From Dickeya fangzhongdai (GTDB lineage Bacteria > Pseudomonadota > Gammaproteobacteria > Enterobacterales > Enterobacteriaceae): a DNA stretch of 64,000 bases. This document shows, one piece after another, positions 25,905 to 35,001 of this stretch; position 1 is the first letter of the stretch; every line of letters begins with the position of its first letter. Below the pieces are notes generated by a model. It did no database searches. It saw nothing but the letters and a program-made list of their open reading frames with translations, and was not told the DNA's origin. The DNA is taken from positions 1,922,001 to 1,986,000 of the forward strand of contig NZ_CP025003.1 of assembly GCF_002812485.1 (NCBI RefSeq). The letters run 5' to 3'. The translations under genes and the position numbers were made by a program.

Positions 25905-26519
25905 ATGGTAACGACACGTCCGCACGATCTGTTATGGCTGGCGTCCCGCGAGGCGCTGGAAGGTATCGACGCGCCCTGGGTGGACAGCCAATGGCGACCG
26001 GCTTTGCCGGTGGTGGTGCGGCGTGACGTTGACCCGGCCGGGCGTATTCCGGTCGGGGTGCGCGGCATGCGCCGGGACCAGCGCGCTGCCGGGTGGGTGG
26101 CGGCGGCGCATATTGTACGCGCGGCGACCCCGGAAATGCTGGGTGAGCTGCCCGCACTGCTGGCATCGCCGTTTGTGTCGCAACCGCCGGTGCAGGTCGC
26201 GATTCAACTGGCGCAGCAGCACTGGCCGTGGCAGTGGGGGGTAACCGGCAGTACGGGATACGCGTTGGCGACGCAGATGCCGGTGCTGCATGCCGACAGC
26301 GACCTGGACCTGCTGATTCGCGCGCCTCGTGCACCGGACCTGGAAGCCCTGCGGGACTGGCAACGGCAATTGTCGTCGGGGTTGTGTCGAGCCGACACGC
26401 AAGTGGAAACGCCCAACGGCGGTTTCGCGCTGGCTGAGTGGTTGAGAGACGGGCAGGCGCTGTTGAAAACCGAGCGCGGGCCGCGGCGGGTCAGCGACCC
26501 GTGGGCAATGGAGTGGTGA
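25905..26519 (+). CDS. mdcG: Malonate decarboxylase holo-ACP synthase (phosphoribosyl-dephospho-CoA transferase)
   Basis: 204 residues. It moves the prosthetic group made by MdcB onto apo-MdcC. The nucleotidyltransferase-type acidic motif DSDLDLLIR at about residues 125-133 supplies the catalytic aspartates. N-terminal PHDLLWL is typical of MdcG. One base separates its TGA from the mdcH ATG. Confidence 0.93.
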   Translation: MVTTRPHDLLWLASREALEGIDAPWVDSQWRPALPVVVRRDVDPAGRIPVGVRGMRRDQRAAGWVAAAHIVRAATPEMLGELPALLASPFVSQPPVQVAIQLAQQHWPWQWGVTGSTGYALATQMPVLHADSDLDLLIRAPRAPDLEALRDWQRQLSSGLCRADTQVETPNGGFALAEWLRDGQALLKTERGPRRVSDPWAMEW

Positions 26520-26520
26520 G

Positions 26521-27429
26521 ATGAAGATTCTGTTTACCTTCCCCGGACAGGGGGCGCAGCATGCCGGTATGTTGCAGTCGCTGCCAGCCGACACCGGGGT
26601 GATGGATGAAGCGGCGGCGGTGTTGGGCGACGAGGTTCGCCAGTTGGATAGCCCGCAGGCGCTGCGCCATACCCGCGCGGTACAGCTGTGCCTGCTGATC
26701 ACGGGCGTTGGCTGGGCCAGAGCGCTGATGGCGCGCGGCGTGATGCCGGATATGGTCAGCGGCCTGTCGATTGGCGCGTTTCCGGCGGCGGTGATCGCCG
26801 GTGTGCTGCGTTTTGACGATGCGTTACGGCTGGTGGCGCTGCGCGGCGACCTGATGGAGCAAGCCTATCCGCAAGGGTATGGGCTCACCGCCATCATGGG
26901 GTTGAGCCAGTCGGAGGTGGAGGCGTTGCTGGTTGACAGCGGCGCGTATCTCGCCAACCTGAACGCCGAGCGGCAAATCGTGATTGCGGGCAGCGACGAG
27001 AACATGGCGCAGGTGGCGGAACGGGCGCTGCAACGCGGCGCCAGCCGGGCGCAGCGCCTGCGGGTCAGCGTGCCGTCGCATTGTGCGTTGCTGGATGCGC
27101 CCGCCAGACAGCTGGCGGCGGCGTTTGCTTCGCTGCAACTGTCGCCGCCGCAATGCGGCTACCTGAGCGGCAGTTCCGCCCGGGCAATCTGGCAGCCGGA
27201 ACGCATCGCGGACGACCTGGCGCTAAACATGGCGCGCACCGTGCGCTGGCATGAGGCGATGATTGCGGCTGAAGAGCGCGATGTGCGGCTGGCGATTGAG
27301 ATGCCGCCGGGCGGCGTGTTGACCTGTCTGGCGAAGCAGGCGTTTAGCCGTGGCGAGGCGTTTGCTCTGGAGCGCAGCGGCATCGATGTGGTGGTCCACC
27401 GCGCCGGCCAGCTTAGGGCGCAGGGGTAG
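26521..27429 (+). CDS. mdcH: Malonyl-CoA:ACP transacylase of malonate decarboxylase
   Basis: 302 residues, FabD-like. It primes the system by putting malonyl from malonyl-CoA on the MdcC arm. FPGQGAQHAGML opens the protein; the nucleophile elbow is GLSIGAF (about residues 80-86) and the His is in SVPSHCALLD. The last gene of the cluster; its 3' end overlaps the 3' end of mdcR, transcribed the other way, by 17 bp. Confidence 0.93.
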   Translation: MKILFTFPGQGAQHAGMLQSLPADTGVMDEAAAVLGDEVRQLDSPQALRHTRAVQLCLLITGVGWARALMARGVMPDMVSGLSIGAFPAAVIAGVLRFDDALRLVALRGDLMEQAYPQGYGLTAIMGLSQSEVEALLVDSGAYLANLNAERQIVIAGSDENMAQVAERALQRGASRAQRLRVSVPSHCALLDAPARQLAAAFASLQLSPPQCGYLSGSSARAIWQPERIADDLALNMARTVRWHEAMIAAEERDVRLAIEMPPGGVLTCLAKQAFSRGEAFALERSGIDVVVHRAGQLRAQG

Positions 27430-28345
27430 CGTTCAGGCCGCGGGCGTACATGCGGCCTTCCGCCACCAGCGCCAGCAAATTCGGGTCATGCTCGCGGTTG
27501 CGGGCGAACACGATGGCGATGAGCTGGCGCATTTGGTAGGGCGGCGCCAGTTTCAGCAACTGTACATCGTTCTCGTACACTTTTTTCATCCGCTCGGGGA
27601 TGAGGGTAAAGCCGACGCCGGCCTGCACCAGACTCAGCATGGAGAAAATGTCGTCCACCCGCGTGACGATCTCCGGCTCGAACCCGGCGATATGAAACGC
27701 TTCCTGAAAACCGGCATAGGTGGCGAACCCTTCGGACAGCGAAACGAACCGCTGGTGATGGAAATCACGCAGGTCGGCCGGCTGACGAGTATCCAGCTTC
27801 GCAGCGGCCGGCGCCGCCAGACAGATGTCATCCTCAAACAGCGGCAGGAATTCCAACTGGTTACGGTCGATGTTGCTGTCGGAGAGCGAGATAAGAATCG
27901 CGTCCAACTGTTGATCATCCAGCATGGCGAGCAGGCGCTGATTCGACCCCATGGTTAAATCCAGCTCCAGATCCGGACGGCGCAGCTTGATGCCCATAAT
28001 CAGGCGCGGCACCGTTTCCAGCGTCAGCGAATACAGTGTCCCGATGCGCAAGCGCCCCTGACCAACCCCCGCGGTCTTGCGGGTTTCCTCCAGCCCCCGT
28101 TCCATCAGCAACATCGCTTCCTGACTGTACTCCAGCAGCGTATGCGCCGCCGGCAGCGCCACCAGATTGCGCCCTTTATGGATAAACAACGGGCAGCGTA
28201 CCCCTTCCTCCAGCGTATGCAGCGCTCGATGTACGCTGACGCCGCTGAGCCCGAGGAGTTCGGCGGTGCGGGTGATGGTGCCGCTCTCCATGAACGTCTT
28301 GAAAATCTCAAGCTTGCGGAACGTGATGTCGCCGTCTTTTAACAT
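27413..28345 (-). CDS. mdcR: LysR-family regulator of malonate decarboxylase
   Basis: 310 residues from the ATG at 28345 (MLKDGDITFRKLEIFKTF); the frame is open 22 codons further up but without LysR-like sequence. The helix-turn-helix is ESGTITRTAELLGLSGVSVHRALHTLE (about residues 19-45). The effector domain follows, with RLRIGTLYSLTLETVPRL. Position at the end of mdc genes in convergent orientation is the known place for MdcR, which activates the operon with malonate. A dyad TTGCA-TCC-TGCAA (28435-28447) lies 90 bp upstream of its start. Confidence 0.9.
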   Translation of the reverse strand: MLKDGDITFRKLEIFKTFMESGTITRTAELLGLSGVSVHRALHTLEEGVRCPLFIHKGRNLVALPAAHTLLEYSQEAMLLMERGLEETRKTAGVGQGRLRIGTLYSLTLETVPRLIMGIKLRRPDLELDLTMGSNQRLLAMLDDQQLDAILISLSDSNIDRNQLEFLPLFEDDICLAAPAAAKLDTRQPADLRDFHHQRFVSLSEGFATYAGFQEAFHIAGFEPEIVTRVDDIFSMLSLVQAGVGFTLIPERMKKVYENDVQLLKLAPPYQMRQLIAIVFARNREHDPNLLALVAEGRMYARGLNATPAP

Positions 28346-28662
28346 ATCGGACTCATTGCGTGATAGCGCGCAGATGTAAATGGGGTAACGGGTAGGGAAT
28401 TGTACCTGCAATGCGTGGTAAAAGGGGAGTTAGGTTGCATCCTGCAATTAATTCAGTATGACTATCGTGCATAACTGGCTGAGTGTCGGATTGTGGCTGC
28501 CGTGTTCAAACCTATTTTACTTAACCTGCCGGATCCCGATATCTGGACGGGTGTTACGGTGGTTTCATCACCTGGTGGGTGTTGCTGTGAAATTTACAAG
28601 AAAATGAAAATACTGAAATGTGATCGTTAAATGTAAATATAAGGATTAAGCTTTCAACATAA
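28346..28662. other. Gap upstream of mdcR
   Basis: Non-coding, becoming AT-rich towards the toxin-like gene. It should hold the mdcR promoter. Apart from the TTGCATCCTGCAA dyad at 28435-28447 nothing stands out. Confidence 0.3.
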
Positions 28663-28697
28663 TACCCCCCTAGTGGAACACGAAATAATGGGGGGTA
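28663..28697 (-). terminator. Hairpin after the aerolysin-like gene
   Basis: A perfect 8-bp stem TACCCCCC (28663-28670) and GGGGGGTA (28690-28697), starting 22 nt past the stop of the leftward gene at 28720. The transcript continues into a U-rich stretch (UAUUAUGUU), consistent with an intrinsic terminator. Confidence 0.6.
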
Positions 28698-28719
28698 AAT
28701 GTATGATCTTCAGTTAATG

Positions 28720-29583
28720 CTAGTCGGTGTGTTTGTCGAAAAGATTAAATGTTCTGAAAACTCCACCGGTATTTTTGTCGCGAAGAATAACTTTTGAATC
28801 AGCGTAAAATCCGATATCGATTATTTCAGATGAAACTATCGCATTACTTATGTTTGAACTTCTCATGATCTGAGTGATGGGAAGTCCCCAAAAATGATGG
28901 TCTTTATAGGTGGGGTTATAATTAACCGCACTGATTCCAGAAAGAGACGCCTGATAATCTACCTGAACTTTCATCGATCCTCTGGATGCGACCAGCTCTG
29001 CCGTAACGGCCTGGCCTGGCTGTAGAGTAACCTGCAAGCCGGATTCAGTTCCTAACGTTATAGTCGTAGATTGTTCACCGCCAATTCCCCACGACTGTTC
29101 ATACGATATAGATGACTCGCCCCCGCCACCTGTTCCCAGAAAGGATATGCCATACTTAACTTTCTGACCTACAGTTAGCTTTCCTCCAGTATTCCAGCTG
29201 GATTTTACTGTGTTCTGAACACTTTGTGAGATTTTTACATTATAAACAGCAGGAACAGAACTGTTATTAACAAAATCCTGTTCCATAACAATGACCGGTG
29301 TTGAGTTTTGGCTTATGACCCTTGTGCTTACCGGCTGTAAGGTTCTCATAACCTGCTGCCAATTGTAGGTCTTATATAAATCCCCCCAGGGCGTAGGACT
29401 AGAAAGGTATGCGTCATTTGGTTTTTTGCCAAAATAAACTTCAACTGCCCTCTTTAACTGTTGATCGTTTAGCTGAAAAGTACCTCTTTCTTCATTGCTG
29501 ATAACGGAAATATCATTTCCTGTAGCCGTGGCTATCGTTTGATGGTTGTCTGATGATGCAGTGATATCAACTTTTATTGACAT
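28720..29583 (-). CDS. Aerolysin-like (ETX/MTX2-type) beta-pore-forming protein
   Basis: 287 residues, no signal peptide (MSIKVDITASSDNHQT). An N-terminal part of about 100 residues leads into a long Ser/Thr-rich amphipathic beta region: repeated alternating strands such as VYNVKISQSVQNTVKSSW, a GTGGGGESS turn, YEQSWGIGGEQSTTITLG, then LQPGQAVTAELVASRGSMKV. This is the layout of the aerolysin superfamily pore module, with the PGQ/PGK turn before the long strands. Similar proteins are annotated in bacteria as follicular-epithelium-yolk-protein-like, and relatives include insecticidal toxins. A good AAGGA ribosome site and its own terminator mark a single-gene unit. Base composition is far more AT-rich than neighbours, suggesting transfer. 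Secretion would have to be non-classical or by lysis. Family assignment is from strand pattern, not a search. Confidence 0.65.
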   Translation of the reverse strand: MSIKVDITASSDNHQTIATATGNDISVISNEERGTFQLNDQQLKRAVEVYFGKKPNDAYLSSPTPWGDLYKTYNWQQVMRTLQPVSTRVISQNSTPVIVMEQDFVNNSSVPAVYNVKISQSVQNTVKSSWNTGGKLTVGQKVKYGISFLGTGGGGESSISYEQSWGIGGEQSTTITLGTESGLQVTLQPGQAVTAELVASRGSMKVQVDYQASLSGISAVNYNPTYKDHHFWGLPITQIMRSSNISNAIVSSEIIDIGFYADSKVILRDKNTGGVFRTFNLFDKHTD

Positions 29584-29944
29584 GATAACGTTCCTTAATT
29601 TATGGGTTGTGAGTTTTCATCAACATGCATAATTAGGTTGTTTTCTTTTTTGTTTCGGATATTGATAGTGCTAATGCTATTACGCCGCGAATGTGTTAGT
29701 TGTCAGTCTACAAGTTGGATTATTTAATTCTTTTACATCAAATCTAATATTTATCAGCATAGGTGTGTTTTTTTATAACGACAAATTTAAATTTATTATT
29801 TTTTTGTTAGTCAGGAAAGAGTGTTAAGGCGTTAATTAAGTCGTTGCCATAATTTCAAGGAAAATAATTTATTTTCGTCAATGTAAAAATATCTCAGCAG
29901 GGCTGATATCGGGTGAGAAATTCTCTATTGAAGAAGGATTGTCG
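29584..29944. other. AT-rich promoter region of the aerolysin-like gene
   Basis: Very AT-rich non-coding DNA upstream of the leftward toxin-like gene, with several TATAAT-like stretches but no single convincing promoter. Such AT-rich leaders on transferred genes are typical H-NS targets; this is inference from composition only. Confidence 0.35.
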
Positions 29945-30094
29945 ATGTCAATTTCTACGACTGTAGAACAACGTGACGTGATGTCCGTTGCTGCCGGAGC
30001 CTCGCTTGGCAGGCCCCAGCGAACCGTATCCGGTCAGTGTTGCGGTTTTCGCATTTTCGCGGCGCACTGCGCGATGATAAAAATCAGCGACTGA
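29945..30094 (+). CDS. Possible small ORF (49 residues)
   Basis: ATG at 29945 with AAGGA 7 nt upstream; reads MSISTTVEQRDVMSVAAGAS and ends at TGA 30092-30094, running 61 bp into the opposite-strand 3' end of sitD. The first half has protein-like codon choice; the second half is antisense to sitD. It may be a real small gene, the 5' remnant of a truncated gene, or chance. No family recognised. Confidence 0.25.
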   Translation: MSISTTVEQRDVMSVAAGASLGRPQRTVSGQCCGFRIFAAHCAMIKISD

Positions 30095-30861
30095 ATCAGC
30101 ACGATGCACGGCCCGGTCGCGCCATCAAGGAAATAGCTGAGCCAGGTGCCGAAAACCGACGAGAAGGTGGCGCTGGTTACCGCCACCAGCATCATGGCGC
30201 TGAACCGTTTGCACAGCACAAACCCGGTAATGCCGGGGGTGATCAACATGGCGATCACCAGAATCACGCCGACGGCCTGCAGCGCGGCGACGATGGTCAG
30301 CGACAGCAGGGTCAACAGGCCATAGTGCAGCAGTTTTACCGGCAGGCCGCAGACCTGCGCCTGCGTGGCGTCAAAGCAGTACAGCACCAGGTCGCGCCAT
30401 TTAATCAGGATTACCGCCAGCACCAACAGGCTGATCGCCAGCGTTTGCTGCAGTTCGTAGCGGGTGATCCCCAGCACGTTGCCGAACAGGATATGGCTCA
30501 GGTGCTGCTCGGTATTGACGCGTGAAAACAGCACCAGACCGAGGGCGAACATGCCGGAAAACAAAATCCCCATCACCGTGTCTTCTTTGATGCGGCAACG
30601 CTCCTTCACATAGCCGGTAGCCAGCGCGCAAAACAAACCGGAGGCGAACGCGCCGATCGCCAACGGAATGCCCGCCAGCCAGGCCAGCACCACGCCGGGC
30701 AGCACGGCGTGGGAAACGGCGTCCCCCATCAGCGACCAGCCTTTGAGCACCATAAAGCAGGAGAGCACCGCGCACACCATGCCGACCACGCCCGCCGCCA
30801 GCATGGCTTTGACCATGAACGGAAAGGCAAAGGGTTCGGCTAACAAGGTCAACCATTCCAT
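30034..30861 (-). CDS. sitD: Manganese/iron ABC transporter permease (SitD/YfeD)
   Basis: 275 residues, ABC-3 family with about eight spans. [16 protein letters not shown] (about residues 45-60) and the EAA-like SLTIVAALQAVGVILVIAML region are family marks. It pairs with SitC to form the channel. The ribosome site GAGGAAATAAG spans the one-base gap to sitC. Last gene of the operon. Confidence 0.93.
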   Translation of the reverse strand: MEWLTLLAEPFAFPFMVKAMLAAGVVGMVCAVLSCFMVLKGWSLMGDAVSHAVLPGVVLAWLAGIPLAIGAFASGLFCALATGYVKERCRIKEDTVMGILFSGMFALGLVLFSRVNTEQHLSHILFGNVLGITRYELQQTLAISLLVLAVILIKWRDLVLYCFDATQAQVCGLPVKLLHYGLLTLLSLTIVAALQAVGVILVIAMLITPGITGFVLCKRFSAMMLVAVTSATFSSVFGTWLSYFLDGATGPCIVLIQSLIFIIAQCAAKMRKPQH

Positions 30862-30862
30862 C

Positions 30863-31717
30863 TTATTTCCTCATCGCCAGACGGCGTTGACGACGGGCGG
30901 CCAGCAACCCGTGGCGGGGCGCGAAGACAAACGCCAGCAGGAACATCAGCGTTTGCAGTGAAACGATGATGCCGCCGGTGGCGCCGTTCAGGAAGAAACT
31001 CAGCCAGGCGCCCACGCCGCTGGTGACGGTACCGAGCGCAATGGCGATCTGCACCAGCCGCGGGAAGCGGTCGGTCAGCAGCCAGGCGGTGGCGCCGGGC
31101 GTAATCACCATCGCGATCACCAAAATGGCGCCCACCGTTTGCAGTGCGGCGACGGTGCAGGCGCTCAACAGGGTGAAGAAGATGATTTTCAGCCGCAGCG
31201 GCGACAGGCCGATGGTTCTGGCGTGGATTTCGTCAAAAAAGGTGACGAACAGATCTTTCCAGATAAAACACAGCACGATGAGTGAAATACCGATAATCAG
31301 CGCCACCTGCAAAATGTCTTCATCGGCAATGCCCAGAATATTGCCGAAGATGATCGACTGCACGTTCACCGCGGTCGGATTCAGCGAAATGATCAACAGC
31401 CCGGCGGCAAAAAACGTGGAGAAGATAAACCCGATCACCGCATCTTCCCGGATACGGGTCAGATGCCGGATGAAGGTCATGGCGAGCGCCGCCAGAATAC
31501 CGGCGAAAAACGCGCCGGCGGCGTAGGGCAGCCCCAGCGCATAAGCGCCGGCCACGCCCGGCACCACCGAATGCGACAGCGCGTCGCCCATCAGCGACCA
31601 GCCTTTTAGCATCAGGTAGGCGGACAAAAAGGCGCAGGTGCCGCCGACGAGGCTGCTTATCAGGATGGCTTTGACCATGTATTCATACTGGAAGGGCGCC
31701 AGCAACGCATCAATCAT
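30863..31717 (-). CDS. sitC: Manganese/iron ABC transporter permease (SitC/YfeC)
   Basis: 284 residues from the ATG at 31717, preceded by GAGGATAAACGCC; the frame opens six codons earlier but without this ribosome site. It overlaps the sitB stop by 8 bp. ABC-3 family: about eight spans, [21 protein letters not shown], and a second conserved region [18 protein letters not shown]. It imports Mn(II) and Fe(II) with SitD. Confidence 0.93.
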   Translation of the reverse strand: MIDALLAPFQYEYMVKAILISSLVGGTCAFLSAYLMLKGWSLMGDALSHSVVPGVAGAYALGLPYAAGAFFAGILAALAMTFIRHLTRIREDAVIGFIFSTFFAAGLLIISLNPTAVNVQSIIFGNILGIADEDILQVALIIGISLIVLCFIWKDLFVTFFDEIHARTIGLSPLRLKIIFFTLLSACTVAALQTVGAILVIAMVITPGATAWLLTDRFPRLVQIAIALGTVTSGVGAWLSFFLNGATGGIIVSLQTLMFLLAFVFAPRHGLLAARRQRRLAMRK

Positions 31718-32606
31718 GGCGTTTATCCTCATCATCCGCGGATGAGCGATGGGGCGGCGTCAGGCTGCCCTTGCCGTAAAAGACCGCGGGGCGTTCATCG
31801 TCCGTCAGCACCGTCAGCTCGCGGGCATCGGCGTCCTGATGCAGCTGTTGCCCCGACAGGCGCAGGTAACGCAGCACGCCGCCGAAGGTTTTCTCCAGAT
31901 TGGGGTGGGTGAAGGTGCTCTCCGTCGGGCCGACCGCCAGCACGGTGCGGTTAATCAGCACCACCTGATCGCAAAACTCGGGCACGCTGCCGAGGTTATG
32001 GGTGGACACCAGAATCAGGTGGCCCTCTTCGCGCAGCGTTTTCAACAATTTGATAATCGCATTTTCCGTCTGCACATCAACGCCGGTGAACGGTTCGTCC
32101 AGCAGGATGATTTGCGCCTGCTGCGCCAGCGCGCGCGCCAGAAACACCCGCTTCTTTTGCCCGCCGGACAGCTCGCCAATCTGGCGCTGGTGCAGTTCCG
32201 CCATGCCGACGCGCTCCAGCGCCAGCGCCACCTGCTTTTTGTCTTCCGCTGACGGAATGCGAAACATCGACATCTTGCCGTAGCGCCCCATCATCACCAC
32301 ATCTTCAACCAGCACCGGGAAGTTCCAGTCCACCTCCTCGGTCTGGGGCACATAGGCGATGAGATTGCTTTTAAGCGCCTGCCTGACGGGCAACCCGTTG
32401 AGCGACACGCTGCCGGTGGTGGGGCGGACGATGCCCATAATGCTTTTGAACAGCGTTGACTTTCCGCTGCCGTTTACCCCCACCAGCGCGCAGATGGTGC
32501 CGCCGTGGAGCTGAAAACTGGCGTTATGGATGGCGGTGTGGCCATTGTTGTAGGTGACCGTGATGTCCTGCACGGTCAACTGTGCGTCTTCTGCGTGCCG
32601 GGTCAT
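31710..32606 (-). CDS. sitB: Manganese/iron ABC transporter ATPase (SitB/YfeB)
   Basis: 298 residues. Walker [10 protein letters not shown] (about residues 38-46), signature LSGGQKKR, Walker [13 protein letters not shown] and the switch His in VSTHNLG. It powers the SitCD channel. The C-terminal tail (about 250-298) is charged and ends DDEDKRHD, as in other YfeB-like proteins. It overlaps sitA by 4 bp. Confidence 0.94.
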   Translation of the reverse strand: MTRHAEDAQLTVQDITVTYNNGHTAIHNASFQLHGGTICALVGVNGSGKSTLFKSIMGIVRPTTGSVSLNGLPVRQALKSNLIAYVPQTEEVDWNFPVLVEDVVMMGRYGKMSMFRIPSAEDKKQVALALERVGMAELHQRQIGELSGGQKKRVFLARALAQQAQIILLDEPFTGVDVQTENAIIKLLKTLREEGHLILVSTHNLGSVPEFCDQVVLINRTVLAVGPTESTFTHPNLEKTFGGVLRYLRLSGQQLHQDADARELTVLTDDERPAVFYGKGSLTPPHRSSADDEDKRHD

Positions 32607-33538
32607 TGGTTAAAACCTTTTGCAATGGTGTCTACGGTGGTTTTCAACAGCGAAATGTAGTCGGGAACCGGGCCGTCTTTGGTCGACAGTGAATCCACAT
32701 AGAGCACGCCGCCATAGCGCGCGCCGGTTTCTTTGCTGATCTGACGCGCCGGTTTGTCCGATACCGTGCTTTCACTGAATACGACCGGGATCTGGTGCTG
32801 GCGCACTTCATCAATAACATGGCGAACCTGTTGCGGCGTGCCCTGTTCGTCGGCGTTGATCGGCCACAGATACAGTTCTTTCAGGCCGTAGTCGCGCGCC
32901 AGATAGCTGAACGCGCCTTCGCTGGTCACCAGCCAGCGGTGTTCGGCCGGAATATTGTTCAGCCGAGCCCGCAGCGGTTGATCCAGCGCCATGATTTGCG
33001 CGGCGTAATTTTTGGCGTTGCGGTTATAGGTTTCCGTATTATCTGGGTCGTATTTCACCAGCGCCGCCCGGATATTTTCAATGTAAATCAATGCATTGTT
33101 CGGCGACATCCAGGCGTGGGGATTCGGGTTGCCGTTGTAGGGGCCTTCGTTGATCGCGATAGGGGCGACGCCTTCGCTGACGACCACGGACGGCACGCCC
33201 TGAATGTTTTCAAAGAACCGGCCGAACCAGCGCTCCAGGTTCAGGCCATTCCACAGAATCAGGTTTGCCGACTGCGTTTTGGCGATATCCCGCGGCGTGG
33301 GCTGGTAGTCGTGGATTTCCGCGCCCGGTTTGGTGATCGATTCGACGGTAGCGGCATCGCCGGCAACATGTTGGGCGATGTCCTGAATGATGGTAAATGT
33401 GGTGACCACCTTGAGTTTTGCCGTCGCCGGTAGCGAAAAACCGAACAGCAGCGCCAGCAGAGCCGCTGATAGCGCAGCAGCAGAAAAGGGAAACGGGAAG
33501 GATAACCACGTCTTGCGCATCTGAAAGGCCGTAAACAT
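32603..33538 (-). CDS. sitA: Periplasmic manganese/iron-binding protein (SitA/YfeA)
   Basis: 311 residues from the ATG at 33538, which has GGGAGAG 5-6 nt upstream. A signal peptide (about residues 1-37) contains [20 protein letters not shown] and ends PATA/K. Cluster A-I metal-binding protein: likely ligands are His in [10 protein letters not shown], His in NPHAWMSP, Glu in TSEGAF and Asp in YVDSLS, which fits the Mn/Fe type. It captures metal in the periplasm for SitBCD. The operon starts just below a near-consensus Fur box. Confidence 0.94.
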   Translation of the reverse strand: MFTAFQMRKTWLSFPFPFSAAALSAALLALLFGFSLPATAKLKVVTTFTIIQDIAQHVAGDAATVESITKPGAEIHDYQPTPRDIAKTQSANLILWNGLNLERWFGRFFENIQGVPSVVVSEGVAPIAINEGPYNGNPNPHAWMSPNNALIYIENIRAALVKYDPDNTETYNRNAKNYAAQIMALDQPLRARLNNIPAEHRWLVTSEGAFSYLARDYGLKELYLWPINADEQGTPQQVRHVIDEVRQHQIPVVFSESTVSDKPARQISKETGARYGGVLYVDSLSTKDGPVPDYISLLKTTVDTIAKGFNQ

Positions 33539-33555
33539 AACACTCTCCCAACAAT

Positions 33556-33574
33556 GATAATGATAACCATTTTC
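33556..33574 (-). promoter_or_regulatory. Fur box upstream of sitABCD
   Basis: GATAATGATAACCATTTTC matches the 19-bp Fur consensus at 17 positions and lies 18 bp upstream of the sitA start. Fur with Fe(II) would repress the operon. A GCTATGTT sequence at 33588-33595 equals half of the MntR operator known from enterobacterial mnt/sit promoters, but the matching second half is not evident. Confidence 0.8.
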
Positions 33575-33827
33575 ATTCAAAATCAGCGCTATGTTAACAG
33601 ACTACATTTAACACCTCAATAACACCACGAAGTAAATTGTTTTGGGTGTAAATGGTTGTAGTTTCATGCGCTTTCTGCGCGGGGGGAGTGGTTGTGCGCG
33701 ATAAATACGACGATCAGTCCGCGCTGGACGAGTAAAACCAGTGCGGTTATAAGCGATGGCGGATATAAAATGCCGACAGGCCATCTGGCAACGAATATCA
33801 TCTCGCTCCCGATGGCCGTCGTATTGC

Positions 33828-34919
33828 TTATTTCAGGTTGTTGCTGAAGAAATCGGAAATCTTATCAAACGGAATTTTATCCAGACGATCGTAGAGATCG
33901 ACGTGGTTGGCATCCTTGATAATCATGAGTTCCTTCGGTTGCGCTGCCGCCTGATAGATATCTTCACTGAAATAACGCGAATGCGCATTCTCACCGGCGA
34001 TGAGCAGGATCGGGCGCGGCGATATTTCGTTGACATAGGTCAGCAGCGGCATATTCATGAACGATAGCGGCGTGGTGGCCGTCCAGGCGCCATTGGAGTT
34101 CGGCGAGTTCTTGTGATAGCCGCGCGGTGTGCGGTAATACTCAAAAAACTCCTTGATGATCGGATTGGGGTTGCTGTCCAGTTTCTCCGGCAAAATGCGG
34201 GGACCGGCGGCGGGCGTGCCTTTCTGGGCGTCAACCCAGCGTTGCTGGCTCATTTGCTCCAGCATTTCGGTGCGCTGCGCGTTGGTCAGGCTATCGTTCA
34301 GGCCTTTCGCCATGGTGCGGGACATGTCATACATGCTGGTGGTGACAACGGCTTTGATGCGTTTGTCCACCGCGGCGGCGTTTAGCCCCATGCCGCCGAA
34401 ACCGCATATACCGATAATGCCGATACGGTTGCGATCAACAAAGGGCTGCAAACCGAGAAAGTCGACCGCGGCGCTGAAATCTTCGGTATTGATATCCGGT
34501 GAAGCCACATTGCGAGGCTCTCCGCCGCTTTCGCCGGTATAAGACGGGTCGAAGGCCAGCGTAACATAGCCGCGCTCGGCCATGGTTTGCGCATACAGAC
34601 CGGAAGACTGCTCTTTTACCGCGCCAAAGGGACCGCTGATCGCAAGCGCTGCCAGTCGCTGGTTGCCACGGTTTTTTGGCAAATACAGATCGGCGGCCAG
34701 GGTAATGCCGTAGCGGTTTTTGAAAGTGACTTTCCGCTGGTCGACTTTATCGCTTTTCGGAAACGTTTTATCCCATTCCTGAGTCAGTTGCAGGGCATCG
34801 CCATTGGCTGACGCGGAAGGGGACTGCGCCAGCACCGGCTGGACGCTGGTCAATACTGTCGCTACACAAATAGCGATAGCGTTTTGAATGAACGTATTGC
34901 GGGAAAGCAGGCTGTTCAT
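33828..34919 (-). CDS. Secreted alpha/beta-hydrolase with Cys-type nucleophile elbow
   Basis: 363 residues from the ATG at 34919 (MNSLLSRNTFIQNAIAICVA), after GAGAGATAATC. Residues 1-32 are a signal peptide ending VLAQ or nearby. The hydrolase core has GPFGAVKEQ, DPSYTGES, and the elbow GIIGICGFGGMGLNAA, where the position usually held by Ser is Cys, as in dienelactone hydrolase. The acid and His would be in IAGENAHSRYFS and DANHVDLYD. Homologues of this type often lie near oxidoreductases and AraC regulators, as here. It is followed by nothing on its strand before sitABCD and is 83 bp downstream of the dehydrogenase gene, probably one operon. Substrate unknown. Confidence 0.78.
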   Translation of the reverse strand: MNSLLSRNTFIQNAIAICVATVLTSVQPVLAQSPSASANGDALQLTQEWDKTFPKSDKVDQRKVTFKNRYGITLAADLYLPKNRGNQRLAALAISGPFGAVKEQSSGLYAQTMAERGYVTLAFDPSYTGESGGEPRNVASPDINTEDFSAAVDFLGLQPFVDRNRIGIIGICGFGGMGLNAAAVDKRIKAVVTTSMYDMSRTMAKGLNDSLTNAQRTEMLEQMSQQRWVDAQKGTPAAGPRILPEKLDSNPNPIIKEFFEYYRTPRGYHKNSPNSNGAWTATTPLSFMNMPLLTYVNEISPRPILLIAGENAHSRYFSEDIYQAAAQPKELMIIKDANHVDLYDRLDKIPFDKISDFFSNNLK

Positions 34920-35001
34920 GCGGATTATCTCTCGAATGATTACGGGATACCCCCTGATAAGGGACACTGACCTTATCAGGGGGGATGTCACAACTAAACG
35001 G

